A DNA stretch of 64,000 nucleotides from Moniliella sp. 'wahieum' (GCA_003971905.1 RSEE01000029.1:248001-312000), one strand, 5' to 3'; counted from the stretch's first letter, positions 24,201 through 36,321 are shown. Made by a program: numbers and translations. The notes: generated by a model not told the origin, from the letters alone.

Positions 24201-25467
24201 CCCGGCAATGGATGGAAGAGAAGCGGGGCGCCGGCCGAGAACCGAGCCGGTTGTCAAGCGGTTCGACGGCCTTGTCAACCGCTTCAACGACCACTTCAGG
24301 TACGACAACGGCTCCGAGCACCAACAAGAGCGCTACTAATAGCCCATACACACCCATCTCGCCGGGTCTGACCGCCTTGCCTCCTCTGACGTTCAACCCT
24401 ACTACGGAAGGGGACTTTGGTCTTGCCTTCACCTCCCTCGGCAAGAGTGCGGGGCTACAGCTCACTCGGCTGAACCCCACGTGGCGCTAAAAGCTCCCTT
24501 CCGGATCTGTCACTAGGACCAAAGACGAGCCGCACCCCTCCAAGCGTCACGTCCGCTTTGCCTCCAGTGCAGGCCAATAGCTCTCGTATTTCGTCCCGTC
24601 GGCTTACTCGAACGTCGAATGGGTTTGGAAGTCCCACTGTAGGGGCCACATCTATTGACCCGAATCATTTATCGAGGAGTGGCTCAGGTGGGAACGAGTC
24701 TGGGACGCAGCTTCCGCCTTCGACCAATCCTTTCCCTGGTGGCTCTTGGTCGGGCGACTGGCATGGCAGCTCTGACCAATGCGTTGGGCCTGGACCCTCA
24801 TCCGTCTGGCACCGATTCCCGTCCTCTATCGCAGACCTACTTCCGTCCTCTGCTGCCGGTTCGCACTCTTCTCCTCCCGTCGCAGCATCAGCGCGGGCAG
24901 TCAGTGCAGATGCTACGCCCACACTGAGCTCGCTCGGTTGGTGGTGCGACATCCCACCCGAAGAAAAAGCCGAGCTTGACACGCCTCCAGCAGCGCAGCC
25001 CGGGTCTTCCCCTTCGCCTTTCGGGGCACAAGGACGAACCTCTGCCTCTACAGGCAACGAGCCACTTGGGGCACTTCAGAGTCCTCGTCAGGCTTCGTGG
25101 TTTGGCAGTATTTTCAACCGAAAGCCTTCTTCGTACACCCTCTACTCCTCGGCTGGCGTCACGCAGACACGGCAGACACTCTTGACACTGTTACCACAAG
25201 TCGCTTCGGTGAGCATGGTGGACATCCCTGCCCCTCGTTCCTCCATACCTGGATCCGCCTTTTTGCGTGGAACAGCGACAAGCGCTAAGAAGGCAGTCAA
25301 ACTCCGTGTCGAAGTCTGTCCCATTGCCTCTCAGCCAGAGGAGGCAGAGGTTGCGCCTGCAGGAACACAAGTGCGCATCAAGTTCCTCCATGAGCGTGGC
25401 TCGCATGCCACTCCAAGCTGTACACGGGGCGCTGAGAGAAATGTGGACGCTAAGCCCAAGCCAGTAA
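21276..25467 (+). CDS. Gin4/Hsl1/Cdr2-family protein kinase (bud-neck/septin type), multiple frame breaks
   Basis: A Ser/Thr kinase of the AMPK-related Nim1/Gin4/Hsl1 group, which in fungi sits at septins or the division site and links morphogenesis to mitotic entry. The start is taken at 21276 ([19 protein letters not shown]), after which comes a Pro/Ala-rich leader. Exon 1 ends at 21842 and the intron is 21843-21903 (TGCTAAC branch, TCTCAG acceptor). The kinase domain starts at [16 protein letters not shown] and continues into exon 2 with [87 protein letters not shown] and [12 protein letters not shown]. The catalytic HRD, DFG and APE-type motifs are all present. A Glu-rich run, a long Ser/Pro-rich middle and a short coiled-coil-like part ([19 protein letters not shown]) follow. 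The C-terminal KA1-like lipid-binding domain ([17 protein letters not shown] to [12 protein letters not shown]) ends at 25467. Breaks inside the kinase domain (about 21967, 22214, 22440, 22605) keep perfect homology on both sides. Confidence 0.85.
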
Positions 25468-26329
25468 TGTGACATGCTACCTTTCATTTTCTCTCCTCTT
25501 GGTCCCTACCAAACCTTCCTGTTCTCGTTTTTCCTTCTTTCCTGTTCCCCTCTTCCCTTGTCTTTCCTTTCTTGACGCCTATCCGATCTCACGCTCGTTC
25601 CCTACTAGCTACACTCTCATTTGGCCCCTCCTGAGGCCCCCCTTTTTGTATCCTATGCTGCTTTCCAGGCTCCCAGCCGATCTGCCATTGGCTTCCATTC
25701 TTCTCCTTTCCTCTTTCTTCTCAACTTTCCTTCCTTCTTTCCTTTCCTCTTTTCCCCTCGGGACCTATGTGTCTGTGTCAATATGGATGCATGTGTTTGT
25801 CCGGATGCATAATACGAGTCCTTTTTATTTCTTTTCCCTTACCTCAACAACTTTTTTTCTCTCACCTGTCCTGTTTTTTGTTCGTCTCATTCTATACTCT
25901 GGATTCGTGCTTGCCCGCCCGCCCGCCCTTTTCCCATCGTCAACCTCATATGTCTGTCGACAGATCGAAAGATCGAAAGATGGAAGATCGAACGGCCCGC
26001 CTCATCCCTAATGTCTATTACTGATGCCATGGATTGTTGGACCTCGCGTTGAGCGTTGAGCTTCATGATCATGATCAGCTTGTGAACGCAACTGTGCTCA
26101 TTCACCGGGTTCGCCCGACGGCTTATTGGTGGGCTCTTAATCCACTTTGATTTTTCTCCTATTATTGGCTCTAATATGGGGCCGCAAAGGGTAGCGGGGA
26201 AGAGAGAGGCAAGGAGACGGCCCGAACTTTAGAGTATTAATTAGGGATAGGTTTGTGGAGCGACAACTCTTGGCAATCAAGAACGCTCAGTGCCGAGCCA
26301 ATCGCGATCATCCCTAGAGAACGTCCATT
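25468..26329. other. 3' flank of the kinase gene, T/C-rich
   Basis: Long T/C-rich stretch (25480-25900) followed by CGATC/GAAAGATC words (25955-25990) and short palindromic words with TGA/TCA spacing (26040-26085). No gene is seen. Confidence 0.5.
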
Positions 26330-27087
26330 TCATTGGCAGACTTAAGAAGGCTGGGACAGGGGGAACGCTACGTCTAAACGTAACCGTTCATCTTGCGGGG
26401 GTTACTTAGGGGCGCCACCAGGGTCAAGGAACCAGGGGGATCGCCAGGATATCAGGACCCTCCGGCTCATGCCATCCGGTCCCGTACCCTAGGAAGCGCG
26501 TATGGACACGGAGGAACGTGGTTGACATCCGAGCGAGGAACCATTTCCACTGAGACTTAGTAGCCAACTCCTTCCAATGCGCAAACAACTTGCTCGCCGT
26601 CTTGGTGCCGTAGTATCCTCGCGTCGTCAAAACCAGGGGGAAAAACGTCTCTTGAGTGCGTCCCTGGTACTTGGCGTTCTTCTCGCATTCTGCTTGTTCA
26701 AGCATCCGAAGCAGCTCCTTCTCCCGGCGTTCCAAGGGGGTTGCGGTGCTCGCGTGCACCACCCTCCGGAACGCGCTGCTGCTGCCAGTGATCCCGTGTC
26801 GCGCAGCGTGTGGTCGACCTCCATTCCTGATCCTCCCAGTGCTCCGGGTCCCATCACGCGGTAGTCAGTGCGCTGTGTCCTCTGTCTCCGGCCATCCTCG
26901 TCCTCCACCATTGGTTCGTTGTGGACATGGGTGTCGGGAATGGAGCGTAGGAGCTGGAGAATGGGCTCCCGCACTGCGTCATGCAACGCTCCAAACTTGG
27001 CCTGGGAGCGAGTGCAATACATGATGTGCTCCAGCGAGGACATGAACCGCACTTGCACATGCTGCGGCACAGCGTGCGGAGCTGGAA
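26330..27087 (-). mobile_element. Degenerate non-LTR retrotransposon remnant, copy B
   Basis: Reverse-strand copy of the same element as at 1331-2377. From its 5' side (27087) it begins inside the segment before the Cys/His knuckle (MCKCG is partly lost; SLEHIMYCTRSQAKFGALHD). It continues through SQAKFGALHDAVREPILQLL, PLERREKELLRMLEQAECEK, PLVLTTRGYYGTKTASKLFA and HWKELATKSQWKWFLARM, and ends at the shared tail near 26330. Two frames are needed (26627-27070 and 26424-26762). Copies A and B are close in sequence, so the family was active relatively recently. Confidence 0.72.
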
Positions 27088-28710
27088 TATAGTGGTGGGA
27101 AACGCCTGTGCACTTTTTACATAAGGCTCACGTCAGCCACCGGGTGGCGCAGCCACCCGTCCCAGCCACCAGCAACAATCGGTGATATTATTTCGTTTTT
27201 CCAGCGTGGAAGGGTTCCAGCGTGGAACGGTGGCGATGGTGGAACGGTGGCTAAGGTGGCGACACAGCAGACCGGGCCGTAGGCCCGGTGGTCTTCTCGT
27301 CCATTATATAGTCTCCATAGCAAGCATATAGCCTGGCACTCAAACATACATCCTAACCCAACAGCAGGACCGGTGAATACACGACTATCACTTCATTATA
27401 CACTGTGGATGTTCATGCCTGCTGGACTATAGTGCATCAGGCCGATTGGATGAATGCTTTTAATGGCATGTCTCTCCCGACCACCGTGGCCCTTACACTA
27501 TTGTGTATGAACCCGCTTGTCGCCGTGAGAGTATCACCTCAAACTCAATGAGTACACCGAACGGACAATGACTCGATCATATATTGCTCAGCTCTCAGCT
27601 CATCAACAAGGAAAACGCCTCTTCGTTTACGTTGTTTACATTTTGCTAAAACATAATGGGTTGTGCGGGTGTGTTGAGCGTGCCATCGTTCAATTGATGG
27701 GGATGTTTAACTCGTGTCCCCGCCAACGCCGTCCTCGCAACTGGTTCCCCCAGTGGACGGCCAGTGCAACACATTTCTTCATCTTGTATGGTATGATTAT
27801 ATCATATGCTTTCCAGTGGAGAGATGTGGAGGCAAACTCGCTGTGACTGCGCTGGGCGCGTGTTTTGGTACAAAAAGGGAGGTCTCAGTCCCGTCCACAG
27901 AGATTGTCGCTCTCAGAAGTTACTGGCTAGGATCAATACTACTTCGCGCGTGGAGAGAAATGTGCGCGACCCTCCTTGCGCGACTTTGGATCATCGCAGA
28001 GGGCGAGAGGTCTGTTGTCTCCGCGTTTTACGGAAGAGTAGGTGATGGTGGTCGCCTTGAAACTTCCTTTCTTTTTCCGTGGTGGGTTAAGTATATATAT
28101 CTACTCTGTCTATGCAACAGCGGGAGGGGGTGCCGGGTCGCCGAAATGACTTCGTGATAATACAGACGTTTTAACCTCCATCTATATATGCCATCAACCA
28201 TGACCAACCGTTTTTCTTCTCATACAAGAGGGCCTTCATATGACGGATTTTATGACACCAGGAGCGTTTTTCATGTGGACAGGGACGGTGGTGGACCACA
28301 CTTCCAGGCATTTACTTTTTGGTGGTTAAAGGACAGACCAAGATTGCGTTCAGGAAAGGTGATGTGTACTATGAAGGGACGCCCATGCCTGTTGATGTGG
28401 AACGGTGGAGTTGAAGGGCAACCGTATTGGGTTATGGAACTGGCGACGGATTGAAGAGCGGCAAGTACTAGGAAGGCACTCGGGACCTGTTCTTTCCTCT
28501 TTTGCCTCCATAACGACACTAGCGGGGACATTATGCTAACACGAGTAGACGGTTCAAGAAGCTGTATGAATACTGGAAGGAGAAAGATCTTGCTGAAGAG
28601 TCGCATTTCGGAGAGGACGTATCGCTCCTAGTATGTATGCAGCACACGCTCATTATTATCCTTTATCGTTCTACATGTGTTTGGAAACCAATGGCAAAAC
28701 CGAGAGCCAG
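27088..28710. other. Gene-poor region
   Basis: No gene is supported. Open frames at 27568-27846, 27714-28157 and 28188-28454 have no recognisable domain. At 28555-28620 a frame reads KKLYEYWKEKDLAEESHFGE, faintly like the WKDLATESQ segment of the retroelement, but this is too short to call. Confidence 0.45.
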
Positions 28711-28840
28711 ACTGTCATAGTCGGGGCTAAGGCGAGGGAGACCAGGATCGGACTAGGCCAAGGGGTGTAGCAATCGTTCGTGGGGAAGAAGCAAGAACAG
28801 AGGACATGGTGCGAAGTGGAAGGAACAGGGAAGGAGCGAG
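28711..28840 (+). repeat. Dispersed repeat family 3, copy a
   Basis: About 130 bp resemble 43693-43830 and the reverse complement of 29815-29955. Shared blocks include CGAGGGAGACCA, TGTAGCAATC(G) and AGAGGACATGG. It is not coding in any consistent frame. Confidence 0.6.
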
Positions 28841-31831
28841 ATCAGCCAAATGACACAGACGATCCCGACCTGCTGGTTACGCCATTATTTGCTTTTATAT
28901 TCCTGATTTTTTGGGGCACAGACGGAGACCAAACATCGGATGAGATCCACAACCTCTTCGTAAACGAAACGTTACGCATCTCATTTACCTGATATTGAAG
29001 CTGGGGCTGGGGATAATGACCTATGGAGTATGAAGAGGCGTAGAGCAGAGGAGGCAACTATCATAGAGAGAGTTACCTCTACTGGTTTATGGATTGACAA
29101 AGGTGGTGGAGGCCTCAATGGATCGCGGGGGCAAGCCCACATGAGATGTATTGCACACGGCACGAACTATAAAAACGGGAAACAACGCAGCATATGTGAC
29201 AGTATAATAACGACGGGGAAAGACAAGGGACTATAGAGAACAAGCACCACTCTTCGGGAGACCGTTCCCGGACGGCAACGAGAAAACAAACGGAGAACAG
29301 CTGCCCTTCGTCCCCAATGGAAGAAGAAACGTGGAGAAGAAAGCGAAAATATATAAAGAAGCAAGGAGCGGGAATCTTGGTCATCAAGGATACATGCAGT
29401 AGGGGCGAAGAGATGACTGTGATGCTTTGGCCGCTGGACATGGTAGGAACCTTGGAGAGCCATTCACCTTTATGCCTTCCCCTTTCTACTTTGTTGATTC
29501 GTTAAAGTTCCTGTCCGTATAGCCTTTGTTTATATTCTTTCCCCTCTAATGGGTCATTTTGCAACACAACATCTAGCGAATCCATCCTTGACTAGACACC
29601 AGGTAACACCCGCGTTACTCCCTAGTTCACCACAGCAGTCCCATCGACCTGCTTCAGCGAACACCGTTGGGTCCTTCCGAATCCTTGCGTCCAGGCATCC
29701 ATTTCCGTCGATCTCTCTTCACAGCATTCAGTTTTCTCTGTATATGGATCCCGCGGTGATTGTCACCGAATGACTAAGCTCGCTCCAATTTCCAATTCCG
29801 CATCCTGTGTCTCTCGCTTTCCCTTCCCTTTTGCTTCTGTTCTCTGCCTGATGCCTTCTGTTTCCTCCCACGAACGATCTTGCCTTTCCCCCCGCCTCTG
29901 ACAGGACCTTGGTCTCCCTCGTTTAGCTCCGACTGTTACAGTGATCCTACATTAGTATAGTTGAGTTCTGTGACAGGACTTGTTCGACCTTTGTCTTCTC
30001 CCTGCGTCAAACTTCCGGCCAAAGCATATGGTTCTCTGTATCTACACACTGCTGGGCACAAGTTCTTGGCATCTGCTCATCACATCACTTGAGTCTGTTC
30101 TTATTGGCTGTGGACGACTCGGGCTGGTAGGTAAATGAAGTGCGTATCAGAATGTCAGTAAGGGTTGGTCCTCTTCGCCAGCTAGTGAACACCATATATA
30201 ACCAGCGACAACTTCGTCTCCGAGTGCAAAGGAAGGCGACAAGGAGGGGCCCCACAAAAAGTTCCGTCGCCACTCATCGTTCCCGGCATGTCTGGATCGC
30301 GAAATACAGAGGTACGCCTCTCTTTTTTGAAGTCTACCAAGTGGAGTGGAATTGGCGATGATCGATGAGGTCGATGGGGCCTCAGCCTGAGGTCCAGGAA
30401 TGATGATGTTAATACGCACGCCCTCAGCGGCCTCAGCGGCCGTAGCAAGCGATCGAGCGAGTCCCTCGAAAAAAAAACACAGTTCTGTATCGCAATCGGG
30501 TCGGGTCCAGTCGAGACCCGTGTGTTAGGCATGTGGGGGAGACGCAAAAAGTCCGAAACATGCAGACAGAGCGAGCCCATCATTTAGTATTCGTAGCAGC
30601 CAGCGCTCGGCCTCCGAGGCTGCGTGCAGGGTTCGTCGGCGCTCAGCCTCAGCGCTCAGCCCAGGCGTGGCATTTCTTACTACTAGTGGAGCCCTTGGAG
30701 GGACCCCAAGCGTCTTGTGTTCCTGAGCCGAGGAGAGCCGAGGATGCACCCCGACGTGCGGAGGGGAGGACGGAAGGGGATGGACTCTATGGTGCTCCTT
30801 CGGGGTTTGGAAAACCGGAATGGCGCGCCAGCGGAGGAAGAAACATGTCAGCATAGGGATGAAAGGCGGGGTGCACACGGCAGGCTTGGGACATCAGCCC
30901 CCCTCGCTGCCCCCTTTCGTCTGATCTCAGACAACAAACATGCCAAAGCCCTCGGGCCGGCGTGACCGGGACCGGTGACTTCAAGCCTCAACGTCTCAAC
31001 GATCTCAACGTTCTACGCTCTATGTTCTACGTTCTCCGGTCTCCGTTTTACCCTCAATATTCAATGCCTCTCAAGGTTCAGAGTACGTTTTACCGTCAAC
31101 GCCTCAATGGCTGCCGCGGTTGCACACCCTTTGTTGATTTTCCAACAAAAGGCTTCCCGGCATAGTCTGCCAGGCTCTCTCCCCTGTGTGGCCCACCTCG
31201 GCTGACCAACCAGTTTGCCCTGACGCCCCCACCCCCTATTTCGGCGGTCGCGCGCGATGCGTAAATCCTAACATGTAGCACTTTAAGTGATACGAGATTC
31301 AGAATGGCGGCGCCGCGCGCTGGCTGCACACAGACGTAGAAGCAACGCGAGGACCTATTCCAGGAAGCAGAAACGCAGAAGCCCGGGGGAGCCGGGAATA
31401 GGCCCTCAGGCCTCAGGTCAGTTTACACCGGCAGGAGAGCCACTCTGAGACTCTTAGTTGCAAGTACTAACTGCCGAAAGTGATGATGATGATCGGTAAC
31501 CGGTAACCGCAGACTTCTTCGTCCACCTCTGTACTCGGGGAGTTTCTCCTTCGCGCCTTCGGCTCGACAGCCATTTTGATTACAATTGCAAATCGGCCAG
31601 ACCGACAATTAGAATTGCGGGAGGAGAGCGAGAGAGAACAAAAGCAGTCAAGCGGACCGCACGTTGTGCAAGCTAAGACTGATGGTGCCCTAGGTGAGGA
31701 GGGATACGTTGACGTGAGGAAAGGGGGGTGAGGCAGTCGGGCAACAGTCGTGGTAGAGGAACAGTAGGAAGGTAGGTCTCTTTAACCAGTAAGGAGTGTG
31801 CGTGTGGAGGAAGAGGAAGAAGGGAGGAAGA
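28841..31831. other. Gene-poor region
   Basis: No gene is supported. It holds family-3 copy c and palindrome-rich patches at 30420-30445 (CCTCAGCGGCC words), 30640-30665 (CAGCGCTCAGC words) and 30975-31085 (TCA-ACGT words). It also includes the 3' flank of the transcription factor gene encoded on the minus strand. Confidence 0.45.
29815..29955 (-). repeat. Dispersed repeat family 3, copy c
   Basis: The reverse complement carries CGAGGGAGACCA, ATCGTTCGTGGG and a GCAGAGAACAGAAG stretch in the same order as copies a and b. Confidence 0.55.
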
Positions 31832-33943
31832 TTAGGCGGGAACACAACGGGCCAAGGTAGCTACGAGACATGCTTTGAGAAGGAGGGCGGGTGGGCCAGG
31901 GACAAGCCAAAGAAGCGGCCGAGGTAGATTTGCACCACCAGTTCTTCCTGAGGCCCGAACCACGCCCGAGTTGTTGCAGGTTAATGCGCAGTTGACCCGA
32001 GCCGACTGGGTACCCAACGGCTGGTGCGGCGAGGTGGAATAAGGGAGCGTCAAAGGCGGCGCGGACTTGACGAATGGAGAACTGGGATGAAAAAATGGTT
32101 TCCCCACCGCTTCCTGCGATACATTGGTGCAGATTTTCTGAAAGCGGCCCTGATCTTCTGGGTGAATCAGATCCAAGAGGGTACGTTGGACAAGCTCGGA
32201 TTCGGCCAGCCCAAGCAGCTCCGACGCTCTGGTGAGACGCGGATCAATTCATACTCCATTGTACAAACCAATTGACACTCCGTGGAGGAGGGCCAGCTGG
32301 ACCGGTCCGATGGGGAGGAAGAGCGACGGAGAGAATGCTGAGACGGTCTTCGGCTGGCTGTGACGACACAGGATGGGATGGAGCGGGGTTGGTACCCATA
32401 TCGGTCTTCACCCCCTTGTGCTAATGCCACAGGACTGGCCAGTGTCCTGCCGCGTTGAGCGGAGCCTGGAACACCCGTGTGCTGGGGCCCGGTCGAGCGG
32501 GCCAAGCGGTCGGGAAGCAAGCAAATGCGAGGAACCAGAAAACGGAGGATAAGTTGATGTCGGTCCAGCCGGAGGGGGGGGAGTTCCTGGAGCGGGGAAC
32601 TCGCATCTCATCGAGCGACGAGCGACGGTCTCCGCCGGCCCTCGCGGTCCGCGTTCCCACTTTGGGAGAGTGGTGGCCATTCAAACGGCTGCAGTGGCCC
32701 TGAGTACGGACCTGTCTCAATCCGAGATCGCAAGGGTGGGGAGAGTGGTCGGAACGGAATCGTGGTCGTTGGAGAGGGGGAGGTGGGGGGACGCGAGGTT
32801 CACCATGCCAATGATCAGGCACACTGCGTTTCCTCCCGGCTACAAGATGATCCAGCGGGACAAGAGAACGTCCACCGGAAGGGGGGGCAAAGAACGGAGG
32901 GGGGCGGGTCGGAGCCTACCACCGGCTGTGGATACGGGGCAGGAGAGCCTCTTGCCCAAGAGCGGCGGCTTGGGCCCAAGCCTGAAAAGGCTGTGGACCG
33001 ATTCAACGTCGGGTCCGAAGGACGGTGAGCGAGGAAGCGGCGCGATTGACTGTCGTGCACGGGCGAATAGCCCTGCTCAGCAAGCGAGGAACCTGGGACG
33101 ATGCATCTGGGTTTCGGGCATGCGGGGAAGTGTGGGCGGTCATAGGGCGATGTAGCAGGTTGCTGAGGCCGAGTCGGAGTCGGCGTTTGAATCGGAACGA
33201 GTGGCACTGAATGTGATTCAGGCAGTGGGGCCAATGGCTGAGGCCCTGGAGGCGGCTGGGGAGCGTCAATAGACGCTATAAGGGAGTCTTGTAGAAGTTG
33301 TTGGCGAGAAGATGCTCCCCACCCTGCTCCCGGTCTCACCTCCACCGCCAGGGCCGCTGATGCTACGACTCCCGCTTGCAACTCCAGGAGCAGGAGCAGC
33401 AGAGGAGAGGCCAGCGGGGCGACTTTCAGTAGCAAGGTGATGGGTGGGGGATCCATCATAGCACTCGTCAGGGTATACTTGCTTTGGGGGCGCCCACGTT
33501 TTTTGTGTTGTACGTCCACACATGTATCAGCCTTGTCGAGCATAACACATCGTCTGCACGGACGCTGTGCTTCCTGTCAGTTCCGACTGCCTTGGGGCGA
33601 GGAGAATAAAACGTACGGTTAAATCGCAGGCCAAATGGCTGCGCTTGCAATTCGAGCACGCTCTAGCTACGCCTTGTTCTTCCTTGACGTGACGATGTCG
33701 AGCGGCCTTACCCCCGCGCCGTCGGGCTGGAGGGTCGGAAGGTGATCCTCTTCAGGTGGATGAGGCTGGGGTGAAGCGACAGCCTCGAGAGGCGAGGGGC
33801 CAGAAAGCGAAGGTGGGGCTATCCGGGGGGGGGGTTTGGTGGGTTGGTTGCCGGCAGGACCAGTGTGTGGGGGCGGTCAGGTGCACTGCTGGCCTGACAT
33901 CGTCCGGAGTACCACGCAGTGGATGCATGGCCTGCGGTCGCAA
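31832..33943 (-). CDS. Zn2Cys6 transcription factor with PAS domain, several frame breaks
   Basis: A fungal DNA-binding regulator. After a Pro-rich N-terminus (start unresolved; 33943 is the furthest plausible ATG) comes a basic stretch (GKAARHRHVKEEQG). The binuclear zinc cluster follows: ACSNCKRSHLACD in one exon, then an intron of about 52 bp (GTACGT...CTGACAG, roughly 33571-33622), then QRPCRRCVMLDKADTCVDV. The six cysteines have spacing C-x2-C-x6-C and C-x2-C-x8-C. The KKRGRPQSK tail is basic and AT-hook-like. A long Pro/Gln/Ser-rich middle follows. A PAS core sits at 32270-32130 (TMEYELIRVSP, ELLGLAESELVQRTLLDL, IHPEDQGRFQKIC), split by breaks near 32233 and 32170. The reading ends at 31832. 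The combination resembles the ERT1/RDS2-like group that controls carbon use, but targets and ligand cannot be told from sequence. Confidence 0.72.
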
Positions 33944-34440
33944 ACGAGAGAATGGTTAGGAATGCAGGATGAGGTGAGGCCTGAGGGTGGAACCCGGGAA
34001 CTGAGTGATTACTAACAGACCGATCGCCAGCAGCAGCGGAAGCGTGGCGAGCCGAGTGTGCAGTGTGCTAGGGGCTCTGAACGCAATGCGAACAAGGACT
34101 GCCTCCACCAGAAGCTGGGGCGCGGCGGGGGTTGAGTTGGGCTTGCAAGCAAGTGTTGGTCAATGGCGTTTGGAACTGGAAGCCTGATGACGATCAGGGC
34201 GCTTGGGGAATAGAAGGGTTGGAAGCCAGAACTGTACGCAACCGGGGACTCGCTCAATGCGCCAGGCGTTAACGGACACACTGGTGGAAAGAGGGTGCCT
34301 GGAGAAGATGGAAGATGGGAGTAAGGCAGGGGATGGCGTCGTGAGACGAAATGAAGAACGTGAAAGTCGACAAGAGATGGAGAGCCGGCTTGAAGTGAAG
34401 CCTGGCTGGGCGAGGATCGGGCGGCGTTGGGTTGACTAGG
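33944..34440. other. Intergenic region upstream of the Zn2Cys6-PAS gene
   Basis: Upstream flank of the gene on the minus strand. Some of it may be an additional 5' exon or leader; I find no convincing coding sequence. Confidence 0.4.
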
Positions 34441-34474
34441 ACTGTGGCGCGGCCGCCAGGTTGCGAATTGGAGC

Positions 34475-34530
34475 TCGAAGCTTGATGCTCGAAGCTTGAA
34501 GCTTGAAGGATGAAGCTCTGAAGATCTAAA
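34475..34530. repeat. Heptad array, TGA+AGCT type
   Basis: CGA/TGA-AGCT units in 7-bp steps, then TGA-AGCTC and TGA-AGATC variants. Confidence 0.75.
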
Positions 34531-34968
34531 GCCGGGTGATCGAGATGATCGGGGAGGCTTGCTTGTTCAGGCTTCGAAGACATCTGGGCTTTTGCGCTGA
34601 AGCTTTTTCGCTTGCACATTCAGGTTCAACGTTCCACTGACGCTCAGCGTCGCCGCAATTCAAGCTAGCTTCCCGTCAGTGGCTGAGCACACTCAACTGA
34701 GTCTCAGTACTGAGGCCTGAGGCTAGCTTCAGCTCCAGCTCCAGCTGTTTGGAGCTGGTAGCCAGCGGCCTGCTGCCCGTCATTGCTCCGCCGCCGCCGA
34801 TGTTAGCACCCAAGTGTAGAGCCCACAGAGGATGCGTGACCGGTGACACGTGCGGGATGGTATCGGATGCATGATGTGCATGATGCAGATGAAGTCACTA
34901 GTCACTAGTTAGTCCTAGTCCCTAGTCACCAGCCACATCACGCATGCGGCGGCTGGTCACAGACCACG

Positions 34969-35014
34969 CATGATGCATGATGCATGATGCATGATGCATG
35001 ATGCATGATGCATG
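34969..35014. repeat. Heptad array, TGA+TGCA type
   Basis: Six perfect TGA-TGCA units in tandem, one of the cleanest arrays. Confidence 0.9.
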
Positions 35015-35052
35015 TCCGAGGGTTGGCTAGGGTCGTGTGATGATGTGTGGTG

Positions 35053-35075
35053 GATGATCGATGATCGATGATCCG
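35053..35075. repeat. Heptad array, TGA+TCGA type
   Basis: Two TGA-TCGA units followed by TGA-TCCG in exact register. The same unit returns at 41160-41205 on the TCA strand. Confidence 0.8.
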
Positions 35076-35604
35076 GGGACGCGATCGATGCCAGCCTCAC
35101 GCGCACGGAGCAGGATGGGGTGTGTGAATGTTGTGAAACGTGTGAACGAGAGTGACTGCTAGTGACTAGGTGACTAGCTGTTAGCTCCATGTGCGAGGCG
35201 GCCCTTTCGCCTCTGTTGGGCCTCCGGGCTGCCTTCCCCTGATCGCATCCACACCATCTTTTCCTGCCTTGTTCGCCTTCCACTGCCACACAGTACTAGT
35301 GGCTAATGACAGTGACTAGTGCCTTCTTAGCGTTTAATATTTAAGCGACTAAATCAATTACCCGACAACACAACCATACTTACGCGTTACGCAACATAAC
35401 GATGTTAGTCAACGTAGAGGCCCGTATGCATATTCCACGTGGAGGCTAAGACCTGAGCCTGAGCGCCTGGGTACGTCTGAGCAACCAGAGAACCTGAGGC
35501 TCAGGGCGCGCTCAGGCCCAGGGCTGAGCCTCAGCGCGCCTGAGCGCTGAGCGCCGCAGCGCCCTCATCGATCATCTGAGATCTGACGGGTGATGCGCAC
35601 GATG

Positions 35605-35631
35605 CTTCAAGCTTCAAGCTTCAAGCTTCAC
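35605..35631. repeat. Heptad array, TCA+AGCT type
   Basis: Three TCA-AGCT units, then TCA-CGTG. Confidence 0.8.
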
Positions 35632-35713
35632 GTGTTAAGCCCTGTTTAACCTTAGGCCCTGTTCCATGTTAGGCCGTGTTCGGCCGGGTTACTAGGTTAC
35701 TGATGCTTAGGCC

Positions 35714-35766
35714 TTAGGCCGGTTAGGCCGGTTAGGCCGGTTAGGCCGGTTAGGCCGGTTAGGCCG
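35714..35766. repeat. 9-bp satellite, TTAGGCCGG x about 6
   Basis: Nonanucleotide TTA-GGCC-GG repeated almost perfectly. It combines the TTA triplet with overlapping GGCC/CCGG palindromes and is the only array here with a 9-bp period. Confidence 0.88.
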
Positions 35767-36321
35767 AGTACCAATTAGGTCTTACGCTTACGCCTTACGC
35801 GTTACGCCTTAAGCGGCTTAAGCCATAAGCGCATAAGCCTTAAAAGCCTTAACGTTTAAATAAATTTAACCCGGCGGGAATCGATAATTGGGCCAGATGG
35901 TGAGCAAGAAGAGTAGATCGTTAAGCGCTAAACGTTGACTTGATTCTGCAGCACATCTCCTCTCGATAACCTGAAAGGCCGGCTTCTGCACGGGAGCATC
36001 CCACGGGAGACATATTAGAATTCCGTGGTACCACAGATCTCAGTATCTCGTGCCTCCTTCATTGTGCGTTCCGTTCATCGTTACGCGTTACGTGACGGCC
36101 GTGTATGATATGTAGTTTGTGACATGGTGTGACGCGTGACGAGTTTGACGAATGCATGTGGCCTCCGCGTTTTTACTAAAGTGTATATATCAACGACGAT
36201 GAATCTCTTGGGTGTTCGTGGGCGCGGATTCTCCGCGCTCTGAGACCTGATACCTGAGGACGGGGGCGGGGTAGCTGATACTCGATACATGGAGCAAGTT
36301 AGGCGTGAACGTGTGAAGATT

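Noticed and set aside
28188-28620. Possible small gene or retroelement piece (frames reading DGFYDTRSVFHV and KKLYEYWKEKDLAEES)
   Set aside because: Frames are short and change several times, and resemblance to the LINE C-terminus is limited to a few residues.
34969-35014. CRISPR-like array in the short direct repeats
   Set aside because: Units are 7 bp with no unique spacers, and the organism is a eukaryote.
35714-35766. Interstitial telomere made of TTAGG-like repeats
   Set aside because: The unit is TTAGGCCGG, not a known fungal telomere repeat, and ordinary genes lie on both sides. Recorded only as a satellite.
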